Source: Emergomyces orientalis (lineage: Eukaryota > Ascomycota > Eurotiomycetes > Onygenales > Ajellomycetaceae). From it: a stretch of 64,000 bases of DNA. This document shows, one piece after another, positions 25,251-36,434 of the stretch. Position 1 is the stretch's first letter, and each line of letters opens with the position of its first letter. Position numbers and translations under genes: made by a program. Location of the stretch: assembly GCA_002110485.1 (NCBI GenBank), contig MOWL01000069.1, positions 186,001 through 250,000 on the forward strand. Direction: 5' to 3'. The notes under the pieces were generated by a model, which did not search any database, was not told the origin of the DNA, and was given only the letters and a program-made list of their open reading frames with translations.

Positions 25251-28200
25251 TTGTACATGTTTACTACACAAAATAATAATAAAAAGAAGAAAAAAACTAT
25301 CAAAAATGCTTCAAAAATAACTTTTATTCAAAACAATGTTGATAGAAATAAAGATGCTATCTATTCATGCTTACAGATAGGCTTTGAAGAGCAAACTGAC
25401 TTCATTCTATTACAAGAGCCAAATTTTGATATAGAACAACAATTTATAATTTCTCATTCAAGCTATCACTGCTTTTTACCAGAGAAATCAGATGTAAAAG
25501 CAAGAGTTGTGATATATGCAAGAAAAAGATCAAGATTTCAATTCAATATAAAAAGTAATTATATATCTAATTCTGATATTCTAGTTGGAGATATTATAGA
25601 TACAAGAAATCAATTTGACAGTATTCAATTGATAAATATTTATAATGAAAAATCACTGAAGGTAAATGATAATTCATGGACAGTTGACAGAGAACTGCTG
25701 AATTTAAGTCCAGAAAAAAATGCTATTATATGTGGTGATTTCAATGCACATCATATATGGTGGAATTCTGAATGTGATTATTCAATAAGATCAGAGAAAA
25801 TAGTAGAGTGGGCTCTACAACATGAACTAGATATTATAAATGAAATTGATAGACAGACCTTCTTTAGAAACAACTTAATGAAGAAATCAATCATAGACTT
25901 AACCTTTCTATCAAAAAATTTGATTGAAAACAAGGTCTATAATTGGTTTATTAATTCAGAAGAAACATCAGGATCTGCTCATGAAGTTATTCAATTTAAT
26001 ATTGAAATTGATGAAAAGGAAACATGTGAGAATCCTCTACTATCAAATCAATATAATTTTGAAAAAGCTGAATGGTCTGAAATCAATAAGAGAATTGAAG
26101 ATTTAAAATTTGAAAAAAAAGAAGAATTATCAAATTGGAATGAAAAGACAATAATAACAGATATAATACTAGAAAGTAGAACTAATATAATAACTGAAAT
26201 TATATTAGAAAGCATTAAAAACTTTATACCAAAGAAAAAGCTCTCAGAATTCTCAAAACCTTGGTGGTCAGAAGAAATAACAGAAAAAAGAAAAAATCTA
26301 GCAAAAATAAAAAAAGAATGGAAAGAGAATATCATATCTTATGAAGAATATAAAAGAATAAGAAATGAATATTTCACATTAATTAAAAAAACTAAAACTA
26401 GCTGCTGGAATAAATTTCTTGTGAATGCACAGGGAAAAGAAATATTTAAAGCTTTTAAATATACAAAGTCTAAATCTGTTGCAAAGCTTCCATCTCTAAA
26501 ATATAAAATAGAAAATGAGGAATATATTGCTCATTCTTTTGAACAAAAATGTCAGGCTTTTATGAAAATTCTATTTCAAAAACCACCTCAATCTGAACAA
26601 TATAGTTCAATATGTGAATATATTGAAGATTCAAGATGGGCTTGGCCAGATCTATCTAGAAATGAACTTGAAACTGCTGTTTTTACAAGTTCTACAAAAA
26701 CAGCTGCAGGACCTGATACTATAAATCATTTAATCATTCAAAAAGTCTTTCATTCTCTGAAAAATGAATTATTTGAATTATTCTCTCAACTAATGAAGAA
26801 TGGGTATCACCCTGAATGCTGGAGACAAGCAACTGGTATAGTTCTTGCAAAACCAAATAGAAAAGCTACTATGCCAAAGTCTTATAGAATTATATCACTT
26901 TTGAATTGCTTGGGAAAAATTCTTGAAAAAATAATAGCAACAAGATTATCATATCTAGGCTCAATCACTGATTTATTATATAATGATCAAATGGGTGGCA
27001 GAAAACAGAATTCTGCAATAGATACAGTTTTATCAATAATTCATGATATTCAAATGGCAAAAAATGAAGGCTTAGTTACAACAGCTGCTTTTATTGATAT
27101 AAAAGGTGCTTTTGATCATGTTTCAAAGAATAAGCTAATAATTATTCTTCAAGAGATGAAACTACCAAAAGCATTAATAAAGTGGGTTATATGTTTTATG
27201 TCAAAAAGATATATTCAACTACTTTTTGACTCATTAAAGCAAGATATTACTGAAATTGAAATAGGAGTTCCTCAGGGGTCTCCAGTCTCACCAATTCTAT
27301 TTGCTATATATACAAAAAATCTATTCAAAGATAGAGAAATGGAGATAGTGAGATCTCCTAGCTATGTTGATGATATAGGTCTGATTTTCAGCTCAAGAAC
27401 AATAAAAGAAAATTGTGAAAATATTGAAAAAGCTGCGCAAGAGATATTTAATAGAGGAGATTTAAACCTAATTCAATTTGATATGGAAAAAACTGAATTA
27501 ATTCACTTTTTTCCAAAAAGATATGAAAAGGAAATAAGTTTAAATCTATTAAATCAAGAAATAAAGCCTAAATCAGTTGTAAGATGGCTAGGAATCTGGC
27601 TGGATTCAAAACTCAATTTTAAATCTCATATTCAAAAAAGAATGGCTCAAGCTGAAAGAGTTTTAAATAGTATAATACAACTTTCTAATACTGAAAGGGG
27701 TTTATCATTTCAAGCTATGAGACAGCTATACATTGCATGTATAGCATCTATTTCTGATTATGGTGTTCAGATATGGTGGAAGAACCAGAAACACTTCATA
27801 GATAAGTTTCAAAAATTGCAGAATACAGCTTTAAGAAGAATTCTGGGAGCTTTCAAAACCTCTCCATGTAGAGCTATGGAAATAGAAGCTTCTATATCAC
27901 CTCCTGAAATAAGATTTGAGAAGATATGCAAGAATTATGCACTGAGAATCATGAAAATGCCAGATATTCATTCAATTAGAAAAAGAATATCTACATCTTA
28001 TCCTCCAATTCAATCTGGAAATGACTTAGATTGGAATAGATATCTAGATTGGAATGAAAGTCAAGAAAATCAAGAAAATGAGAGAAATAGAAAAAAAATC
28101 CCTTCTCAACTATATAGAGTATGCTCAATGATTAAAAATGAGTTCTCCTCATTAAATATTGAAAAGATTGAACACAAAAAGCTATATCCATGGAAAGAAA

Positions 28201-29204
28201 AACTAGGCTCAATGATTTCAATTGAAATAAGCGCATTATCAAAACCAGAAGAAGCTGAGAATCATAGAAGAATAATAGAGAAAATTGATTTTAAAAAGTC
28301 AATTCTAATCTATTCAGATGGTTCAATGAATGAAAATAAAGGCCTAGGAGCTGGAATAGCATATACAGAAGATAATTACAAATATACATCAGATTCATGG
28401 AATATTGGAAATGAATGTGAAGTATTTGATGCTGAATTATATGCTATTATGAAAGCTTTTAAACTGATAGAAATAAAAGCTTCAAAAAGAAAAGATATGA
28501 AAGAAGCATGGATTTTTTCAGATAGTCAAGCAGCTTTGAAAAGAATTCAAAAAAATGAAATTCATAATGGTCAAATGAATATAGAAGTAATTCTAAAGAT
28601 ATGCAAAAGAATTCAATTAAAATATAAGACAAAGATATATCTGAGCTGGGTTCCTGCTCATATAAATATACATGGAAATGAGCTTGCTGATGAAGCAGCA
28701 AAGAAAGGAACAGAACTAAATATTGCAAGTTCAAAAATAGTTTCATGGTCTTTTATTAAAAGAAAGATAAAAGAGAATTGCTTAGAAAAATGGCATAAAA
28801 TATGGAAAAAACAAAGAAAAAGTCCTCACTATCTTAGATTTGAAACTAAACCTAAATGGAAATCATGCTCTATTAAGTGCAAGAAGAAGCTTTTCTCCTC
28901 AATCATTCAATTGAAACTAGGTCATGGCTATTTCAAATCTTATTTGAAAAGAATATCTGATATTGAAAGTGAAAATTGTGAATATTGTGACTCTCTTGAA
29001 GACCCAGAACATATCTTAATGAATTGCTCATTAAATCAAGAACTTAGAGCTGAACTGAGATATAAATATAAGCTGAGAGAAATGAATATGAAACTACTAT
29101 TTTCAACTGAAATAGGCAGTCAATATTTAATTGATTTTCTCAATGAAACTCAAATAGCTACTAGAAATCAATTCTATTTCAAAGATGAAAATATAAATGA
29201 ATGA
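25251..29204 (+). CDS. NLR-2a ORF2: endonuclease, reverse transcriptase, RNase H
   Basis: 1317 residues, complete. N-terminal AP endonuclease (LLQEPNFD near 60, CGDFNAHHIWW near 165); the last motif reads SAHEV rather than the common SDH, so its activity needs care. Reverse transcriptase: AAGPDTINH, FIDIKGAFDHV (motif A), GVPQGSPVSPILF (motif B), YVDD at 705-708 (motif C). RNase H: SDGS with Asp1023, FDAELYA, FSDSQAAL and PAHINIHGNELADEAA. A C-terminal zinc knuckle C1243-x2-C-x7-H-x4-C1259 (CEYCDSLEDPEHILMNC). This is the complete Tad-clade order. TGG codons are intact throughout, unlike in the other elements. Confidence 0.93.
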   Translation: MYMFTTQNNNKKKKKTIKNASKITFIQNNVDRNKDAIYSCLQIGFEEQTDFILLQEPNFDIEQQFIISHSSYHCFLPEKSDVKARVVIYARKRSRFQFNIKSNYISNSDILVGDIIDTRNQFDSIQLINIYNEKSLKVNDNSWTVDRELLNLSPEKNAIICGDFNAHHIWWNSECDYSIRSEKIVEWALQHELDIINEIDRQTFFRNNLMKKSIIDLTFLSKNLIENKVYNWFINSEETSGSAHEVIQFNIEIDEKETCENPLLSNQYNFEKAEWSEINKRIEDLKFEKKEELSNWNEKTIITDIILESRTNIITEIILESIKNFIPKKKLSEFSKPWWSEEITEKRKNLAKIKKEWKENIISYEEYKRIRNEYFTLIKKTKTSCWNKFLVNAQGKEIFKAFKYTKSKSVAKLPSLKYKIENEEYIAHSFEQKCQAFMKILFQKPPQSEQYSSICEYIEDSRWAWPDLSRNELETAVFTSSTKTAAGPDTINHLIIQKVFHSLKNELFELFSQLMKNGYHPECWRQATGIVLAKPNRKATMPKSYRIISLLNCLGKILEKIIATRLSYLGSITDLLYNDQMGGRKQNSAIDTVLSIIHDIQMAKNEGLVTTAAFIDIKGAFDHVSKNKLIIILQEMKLPKALIKWVICFMSKRYIQLLFDSLKQDITEIEIGVPQGSPVSPILFAIYTKNLFKDREMEIVRSPSYVDDIGLIFSSRTIKENCENIEKAAQEIFNRGDLNLIQFDMEKTELIHFFPKRYEKEISLNLLNQEIKPKSVVRWLGIWLDSKLNFKSHIQKRMAQAERVLNSIIQLSNTERGLSFQAMRQLYIACIASISDYGVQIWWKNQKHFIDKFQKLQNTALRRILGAFKTSPCRAMEIEASISPPEIRFEKICKNYALRIMKMPDIHSIRKRISTSYPPIQSGNDLDWNRYLDWNESQENQENERNRKKIPSQLYRVCSMIKNEFSSLNIEKIEHKKLYPWKEKLGSMISIEISALSKPEEAENHRRIIEKIDFKKSILIYSDGSMNENKGLGAGIAYTEDNYKYTSDSWNIGNECEVFDAELYAIMKAFKLIEIKASKRKDMKEAWIFSDSQAALKRIQKNEIHNGQMNIEVILKICKRIQLKYKTKIYLSWVPAHINIHGNELADEAAKKGTELNIASSKIVSWSFIKRKIKENCLEKWHKIWKKQRKSPHYLRFETKPKWKSCSIKCKKKLFSSIIQLKLGHGYFKSYLKRISDIESENCEYCDSLEDPEHILMNCSLNQELRAELRYKYKLREMNMKLLFSTEIGSQYLIDFLNETQIATRNQFYFKDENINE

Positions 29205-29605
29205 GAATCTGAAATATTCTTTATAAAAACTGCTAGATATTATATAATATCTCACTATTTCTTTTGTGTTAGAGTCTGTCTTTTATTTCCTTTGTATTCA
29301 TGTCATGAGTTATTTTGTCTATCATTAATTTATTTTCTTTGTAATCACTTGAAAATTATATGAAAAAAAGAGAATATAAATAATCTTCAAAGATATTTAT
29401 AAATAAATAAATAAAAAAAAGAAAAATCAATTTGCTGACTATTCTGGGCTGGAATTCAAGTATTGCAAGTGCTATTTGTTTGAAGAAAAAATGTATAGTA
29501 ATTAGTGTTAAAGTTAGAAAAATCCTGAGACTCTTTGAGTCTCAGGTAGATATCATAGTCTCTGACTGCATATATATCTATAATTGAAGAATAATAATAA
29601 TAATA

Positions 29606-30462
29606 ATAAGAAAATTAAAAGATATACAAATTCATTTGCACTGGGTCCCAGCTCATATGAATATAAAAGGAAATGAACTAGCTGATGAAGCTGCAAAAAA
29701 GAGCACAGAAATTGAGTTAGTGAAAAAACAGAAAATATCTTGAACATTTATAAAAAGAAAAGTAAAAGAGAAATGCTTAAAAGATTGGAATTTAAATTGA
29801 GAAACTCAAAAACAAAAACTAAGTATCAAATACTTGATTTTTGAAACAAAATCAAAGTGAAAAGCATGTTCTATTAAATGTAAAAAGAAAATCTTTTCTT
29901 CAATAATTCAATTGAAGCTTGGTCATGGATACTTTGGCTTCTATTTTAAGAAATTTGGAATTGAGAGACCTCAAAACTGTGATATATATAATTGTTTGAA
30001 AGATTCAGAACATTTATTGATAAATTGCTTAAAAAACTCTGTTATTAGAAATGATTTGAAAAGAAAATATGATATAGATCAAATAAATTATATCATAGAA
30101 ACAGATATTGCAACAAGAAAAAAACAACAACTAGATATATAATAAATATGATTTAAATCAATTTATTATAAATATTCTTTGAGAAATTTTCTATGTTAGT
30201 TCATTCTTTTAATTTTCTTTGTATTATCTTCAACTTTGAGTTTATTTTTAAAAAAATGTCTTAGTATTAAATTGTATCATCTTTTATTTTTGAATGTGTC
30301 TCTTATTCTGGGCTGGAATTACTGTAATGACAAGTGACAAGAAGTTACATGTATTTAGATATAGTTTACATGATAAATTCTAGTAATACTAGGTGGGCAT
30401 CATAATCACTGATTGCATATGCCTTAATGGAAGAAAAAAAAAAAAAAAAAAAAAAAAAAAAG
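29606..30462 (+). mobile_element. NLR-2x, right part: RNase H end, 3' UTR and poly(A)
   Basis: Continues the diverged NLR-2x copy after NLR-2a. It has remains of RNase H (WVPAHMNIKGNELADEAA, 29639-29700), the C-terminal knuckle region (frame 29912-30142) and a 3' UTR of its own. It ends in an A-run at about 30434-30462, whereas other NLR-2 copies end in (TAA)n. Several in-frame TGA and TAA are present. It is clearly a sister subfamily rather than a mutated NLR-2a. Confidence 0.7.
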
Positions 30463-32029
30463 AATGGCTCAAGCTGAAAGAGTTTTAAATAGTATAATAC
30501 AACTTTCTAATACTGAAAGGGGTTTATCATTTCAAGCTATGAGACAGCTATACATTGTATGTATAGTATCTATTTCTGATTATAGTGTTCAGATATGGTG
30601 GAAGAATCAGAAACACTTCATAGATAAGTTTCAAAAATTGCAGAATACAGCTTTAAGAAGAATTCTGGGAGCTTTCAAAACCTCTCCATGTAGAGCTATG
30701 GAAATAGAAGCTTCTATATCACCTTCTGAAATAAGATTTGAGAAGATATGCAAGAATTATGCACTGAGAATCATGAAAATGCCAGATATTCATTCAATTA
30801 GAAAAAGAATATCTACATCTTATTCTCCAATTCAATCTGGAAATGACTTAGATTGGAATAGATATCTAGATTGAAATGAAAGTCAAGAAAATCAAGAAAA
30901 TGAGAGAAATAGAAAAAAAATTTCTTCTTAACTATATAGAGTATGCTCAATGATTAAAGATGAGTTCTTCTCATTAAATATTGAAAAGATTGAACACAAA
31001 AAGCTATATTCATGGAAAGAAAAACTAGACTCAATGATTTCAATTGAAATAAGCGCATTATCAAAACCAGAAGAAGCTGAGAATCATAAAAGAATAATAG
31101 AGAAAATTGATTTTAAAAAGTCAATTCTAATCTATTCAGATGGTTCAATAAATGAAAATAAAGGCCTAGAAGCTGGAATAGCATATACAGAAGATAATTA
31201 CAAATATACATCAGATTCATGGAATATTGGAAATGAATGTGAAGTATTTGATGCTGAATTATATGCTATTATGAAAGCTTTTAAACTGATAGAAATAAAA
31301 GCTTCAAAAAGAAAAGATATGAAAGAAGCATGGATTTTTTCAGATAGTCAAGCAGCTTTGAAAAGAATTCAAAAGAATGAAATTCATAATGATCAAATGA
31401 ATATAGAAGTAATTCTAAAGATATGCAAAAGAATTCAATTAAAATATAAGACAAAGATATATCTGAGCTGGGTTCCTGCTCATATAAATATACATGGAAA
31501 TGAGCTTGCTGATGAAGCAGCAAAGAAAGGAACAGAACTAAATATTGCAAGTTCAAAAATAGTTTCATGGTTTTTTATTAAAAGAAAGATAAAAGAGAAT
31601 TGCTTAGAAAAATGGCATAAAATATGGGAAAAACAAAGAAAAAGTCCTCACTATCTTAGATTTGAAACTAAACCTAAATGAAAATCATACTCTATTAAGT
31701 GCAAGAAGAAGCTTTTCTTCTCAATCATTCAATTGAAACTAGATCATGGCTATTTCAAATCTTATTTGAAAAGAATATCTGATATTGAAAGTGAAAATTG
31801 TGAATATTGTGACTCTCTTGAAGACTCAGAACATATCTTAATGAATTGCTCATTAAATCAAGAACTTAGAGCTGAACTGAGATATAAATATAAACTGAGA
31901 GAAATGAATATGAAACTACTATTTTTAACTGAAATAGGCAGTCAATATTTAATTGATTTTCTCAATGAAACTCAAATAGCTACTAGAAATCAATTCTATT
32001 TCAAAGATGAAAATATAAATGAATGAGAA
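30463..32029 (+). pseudogene. NLR-2b ORF2 C-terminal half
   Basis: Reads as the RNase H half of NLR-2a ORF2 with the same motifs (SDGS near 31140, FSDSQAAL, PAHINIHGNELADEAA, CEYCDSLEDSEH). Stops: TGA for Trp at about 30873 and 31679, and TAA for Gln near 30929. Against 27641-29204 I count 28 base differences by eye, every one a C/T or G/A transition; 16 have the mutated C before C, seven before A, five before T. Confidence 0.85.
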
Positions 32030-32428
32030 TCTGAAATATTCTTTATAAAAACTGCTAGATATTATATAATATCTCACTATTTCTTTTGTGTTAGAGTCTG
32101 TCTTTTATTTCCTTTGTATTCATGTCATGAGTTATTTTGTCTATCATTAATTTATTTTCTTTGTAATCACTTGAAAATTATATGAAAAAAAGAGAATATA
32201 AATAATCTTCAAAGATATTTATAAATAAATAAATAAAAAAAAGTAAAATCAATTTGCTGACTATTCTGGGCTGGAATTCAAGTATTGCAAGTGCTATTTG
32301 TTTGAAGAAAAAATGTATAGTAATTAGTGTTAAAGTTAGAAAAATCCTGAGACTCTTTGAGTCTCAGGTAGATATCATAGTCTCTGACTGCATATATATC
32401 TATAATTGAAGAATAATAATAATAATAA
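30463..32428 (+). mobile_element. NLR-2b: 5'-truncated copy
   Basis: Begins at the equivalent of 27639 in NLR-2a (end of the reverse transcriptase domain) and runs to the (TAA)n tail at about 32412-32428. The junction with the preceding poly(A) lies in an A-run, a microhomology expected for 5'-truncated insertion. Confidence 0.88.
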
Positions 32429-34844
32429 TTAAAACTCTTTCAGCTTGAGCCATTCTTTTTTGAATATGAGATTTAAAATTGAGTTTTGAATCCAGCCAGA
32501 TTCCTAGCCATCTTACAACTGATTTAGGCTTTATTTCTTGATTTAATAGATTTAAACTTATTTCCTTTTCATATCTTTTTGGAAAAAAGTGAATTAATTC
32601 AGTTTTTTCCATATCAAATTGAATTAGGTTTAAATCTCCTCTATTAAATATCTCTTGCGCAGCTTTTTCAATATTTTCACAATTTTCTTTTATTGTTCTT
32701 GAGCTGAAAATCAGACCTATATCATTAACATAGCTAGGAGATCTCACTATCTCCATTTCTCTATCTTTGAATAGATTTTTTGTATATATAGCAAATAGAA
32801 TTGGTGAGACTGGAGACCCCTGAGGAACTCCTATTTCAATTTCAGTAATATCTTGCTTTAATGAGTCAAAAAGTAGTTGAATATATCTTTTTGACATAAA
32901 ACATATAACTCACTTTATTAATGCTTTTGGTAGTTTCATCTCTTGAAGAATAATTATTAGCTTATTCTTTGAAACATGATCAAAAGCACCTTTTATATCA
33001 ATAAAAGCAGCTGTTGTAACTAAGCCTTCATTTTTTGCCATTTGAATATCATGAATTATTGATAAAACTGTATCTATTGCAGAATTCTGTTTTCTGCCAC
33101 CCATTTGATCATTATATAATAAATCAGTGATTGAGCCTAGATATGATAATCTTGTTGCTATTATTTTTTCAAGAATTTTTCCCAAGCAATTCAAAAGTGA
33201 TATAATTCTATAAGACTTTGGCATAGTAGCTTTTCTATTTGGTTTTGCAAGAACTATACCAGTTGCTTGTCTCCAGCATTCAGGGTGATACCCATTCTTC
33301 ATTAGTTGAGAGAATAATTCAAATAATTCATTTTTCAGAGAATGAAAGACTTTTTGAATGATTAAATGATTTATAGTATCAGGTCCTGCAGCTGTTTTTG
33401 TAAAACTTGTAAAAACAGCAGTTTCAAGTTCATTTCTAGATAGATCTGGCCAAGCCCATCTTGAATCTTCAATATATTCACATATTGAACTATATTGTTC
33501 AGATTGAGGTGGTTTTTGAAATAGAATTTTCATAAAAGCCTGACATTTTTGTTCAAAAGAATGAGCAATATATTCCTCATTTTCTATTTTATATTTTAGA
33601 GATGGAAGCTTTGCAACAGATTTAGACTTTGTATATTTAAAAGCTTTAAATATTTCTTTTCTCTGTGCATTCTCAAGAAATTTATTCCAGCAGCTAGTTT
33701 TAGCTTTTTTAATTAATGTGAAATATTCATTTCTTATTCTTTTATATTCTTCATAAGATATGATATTCTCTTTCCATTCTTTTTTTATTTTTGCTAGATT
33801 TTTTCTTTTTTCTGTTATTTCTTCTGACCACCAAGGTTTTGAGAATTCTGAGAGCTTTTTCTTTGGTATAAAGTTTTTAATGCTTTCTAATATAATTTCA
33901 GTTATTATATTAGTTCTACTTTCTAGCATTATATCTGTTATTATTGTCTTTTCATTCCAATTTGATAATTCTTCTTTTTTTTCAAATTTTAAATCTTCAA
34001 TTCTCTTATTGATTTCAGACCATTCAGCTTTTTCAAAATTATATTGATTTGATAGTAGAGGATTCTCACATGTTTCCTTTTCATCAATTTCAATATTAAA
34101 TTGAATAACTTCATGAGCAGATTCTGATGTTTCTTCTGAATTAATAAACCAATTATAGACCTTGTTTTCAATCAAACTTTTTGATAGAAAGGTTAAGTCT
34201 ATGATTGATTTCTTCATTAAGTTGTTTCTAAAGAAGGTCTGTCTATCAATTTCATTTATAATATCTAATTCATGTTGTAGAGCCCACTCTACTATTTTCT
34301 CTGATCTTATTGAATAATCACATTCAGAATTCCACCATATATGATGTGCATTGAAATCACCACATATAATAGCATTTTTTTCTGGACTTAAATTCAGCAG
34401 TTCTCTGTCAACTGTCCATGAATTATCATTTACCTTCAGTGATTTTTCATTATAAATATTTATCAATTGAATACTGTCAAATTGATTTCTTGTATCTATA
34501 ATATCTCCAACTAGAATATCAGAATTAGATATATAATTACTTTTTATATTGAATTGAAATCTTGATCTTTTTCTTGCATATATCACAACTCTTGCTTTTA
34601 CATCTGATTTCTCTGGTAAAAAGCAGTGATAGCTTGAATGAGAAATTATAAATTGTTGTTCTATATCAAAATTTGGCTCTTGTAATAGAATGAAGTCAGT
34701 TTGCTCTTCAAAGCCTATCTGTAAGCATGAATAGATAGCATCTTTATTTCTATCAACATTGTTTTGAATAAAAGTTATTTTTGAAGCATTTTTGATAGTT
34801 TTTTTCTTCTTTTTATTATTGTTTTGTGTAGTAAACATGTACAA
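32429..34844 (-). pseudogene. NLR-2c ORF2, N-terminal two-thirds, truncated
   Basis: Matches NLR-2a ORF2 residues 1 to about 800 (endonuclease and reverse transcriptase). One in-frame TGA replaces Trp at about 32908 (KALIKWVI context), and the catalytic YVDD reads YVND (codon at 32724-32726), which would inactivate reverse transcription. Other substitutions include Gly to Glu and Ser to Phe. RNase H and the C-terminal knuckle are missing here because the frame ends at the twin-priming start point. Confidence 0.85.
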
Positions 34845-34871
34845 AAGGAATAAATTGAAGCTGTGTTTCTT

Positions 34872-36434
34872 TTATTCTGAATCAGGTAATAGATTATATC
34901 TATTATCTGTATTCAGAGCTGGAACTTCTACTGCTTTCATAGAAATGAGATTTTCTTTATCTTTTCTCATTTTTATAGGTGTAACAGAGTTTAAGATCTG
35001 TCTATTTTTTGAAAAAGAATTTGACTCAGAAGAAATAGACATTTGAGAATTTCTTCTTTTTGTAGTTTTATCTATTTTCTCTGTATTTTGAGTTTCTTTT
35101 CTCCATTTCACATCTTTATTGAAAGACTTTTTCTTGAAAATGAAAATACAATCTTTTGAAATAGATGTGTGCTTTTCATAGCAATTACTGCATTTGATTT
35201 CAGTGTGATTGCAGATTTCACCTATTTTTCTACATGTGTTGCAAGAATGTTCATTTGTTTTGTGATCTAAAGCACAAAACTGACATTTAGAATTTCTTTT
35301 ACAAGTATTTGCAAAGTGTCCATGTTTCTGACAGTTTGAGCATTGAATTTGAGATTTAATATTCTCTCTTGAATCTTTGAATTCAAATACTTTCATTTTC
35401 AATCCTGCAATTACAATATACTGTCGTTTTGACTGTTCTATTGTATTTGTAGTAATTAAAACTGAAGCATTTTGATTTCTTTGTCTTTGCTCATAAGAAT
35501 TGAGCCAAATTGGGGTTTTTTTCAAAGAAATTGAATTATATATTTCAATTTCTTCTTTCAAATTTATCATGCCTTCTTCATGATCAAAGATTTCAACTGA
35601 AATATCATGTAATACAAATTTTCCCCATTTCTCATCTTTTTCACATGAAACTTCAATAGAGAGAGCTTTTTGAACTATCTCTTTCCAGCAGTTTTCATTT
35701 TGAATTAGATATTCAGAGCTGAAATCTGGCATAGCAGTAATTACAATTGAATTTCCCAGAAAAGAGGTTTCAATTGATGAGATAACTGGCTTGAATTCTT
35801 CATTTTGAGTTTCAAAATGAAAGTTTTGATTGATTTTGTTTCTAAGTTCAAAAATGAATTTAGAATCATTTAGAATAGATTTTTCAAAGATAGCTCTATC
35901 ACTAACTTTTAAAATCAGTCTCTGTTTTTTTGATTCAAGAAATTTAATCTCTTTTTGAGCTTTTCTTTGTTCTTTTTTCTCAACTAATGAGAAAATTTTT
36001 TCTGCTTTTTTCAGCTGTTTTTCTTTTTCAATATTTTGTGAGCTATTGAGAGCTTGAGCATAGGTTTTTGTCTCATTTTCAGTGTTTTCTTTTGAAAGAG
36101 ATTCAGAAGAGATTTTTTGAGATACAGATTTTTCAGTTTTTTTCAAAACTATCTTCAGATTTGAAGAAATATTAAGTTTAAACTTAATAATTTCATTCAG
36201 TTGTCTTGCTTGTGAATGCAGAATAAGAAGAATTTCTTCATTTTCTTCATACATGCACTGTTTATATAGCTCATCAGCTATTTTTTGTAGATTTTTCACT
36301 TCATCTACTTTGTGTCTGTCTATTTCTTCTTTTTTTCTTTTCTTCAAAATCTCAATTTCAGAAACAGTTTCTATGAAATTATTTCTATTTTTGCATGGAG
36401 TCATCATGTTCACAGATTGAGGTGAGTTATTCAT
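34872..36434 (-). CDS. NLR-2c ORF1, intact
   Basis: 520 residues, open throughout and almost identical to the NLR-2a ORF1 at 23661-25223: an N-terminal charged helical region followed by the same Cys/His knuckles from residue 365. Differences I see are Pro to Ser in HDIPVEIF, Leu to Phe in the segment after the last knuckle, and Pro to Ser near residue 487. The two Pro to Ser changes are CCN to TCN, the same CpC transition seen elsewhere in the nest. Expression is uncertain because the element is rearranged, though its own 5' UTR is retained. Confidence 0.85.
   Translation of the reverse strand: MNNSPQSVNMMTPCKNRNNFIETVSEIEILKKRKKEEIDRHKVDEVKNLQKIADELYKQCMYEENEEILLILHSQARQLNEIIKFKLNISSNLKIVLKKTEKSVSQKISSESLSKENTENETKTYAQALNSSQNIEKEKQLKKAEKIFSLVEKKEQRKAQKEIKFLESKKQRLILKVSDRAIFEKSILNDSKFIFELRNKINQNFHFETQNEEFKPVISSIETSFLGNSIVITAMPDFSSEYLIQNENCWKEIVQKALSIEVSCEKDEKWGKFVLHDISVEIFDHEEGMINLKEEIEIYNSISLKKTPIWLNSYEQRQRNQNASVLITTNTIEQSKRQYIVIAGLKMKVFEFKDSRENIKSQIQCSNCQKHGHFANTCKRNSKCQFCALDHKTNEHSCNTCRKIGEICNHTEIKCSNCYEKHTSISKDCIFIFKKKSFNKDVKWRKETQNTEKIDKTTKRRNSQMSISSESNSFSKNRQILNSVTPIKMRKDKENLISMKAVEVPALNTDNRYNLLPDSE

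Larger units (their letters stand above)
22327..29605 (+). mobile_element. NLR-2a: intact AT-rich Tad-like non-LTR retrotransposon
   Basis: Complete element: 5' UTR from about 22378, ORF1, ORF2, 3' UTR and (TAA)n tail, flanked by the 12-bp duplication ATAAGAAAATTA (22315-22326 and 29606-29617). Both ORFs are uninterrupted and the catalytic motifs are present, so it is a candidate active master copy. It is strongly AT-rich with few CpC or CpG. Just before the normal 5' end there are about 44 bases copied from its own ORF1 region (equivalent to 24010-24053), consistent with template switching at insertion. Confidence 0.9.

Noticed and set aside
29577..29608. (TAA)n runs as ordinary microsatellites
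   Set aside because: Each run sits exactly at the 3' end of a non-LTR element and is followed by a target duplication or new element, so they are element tails.
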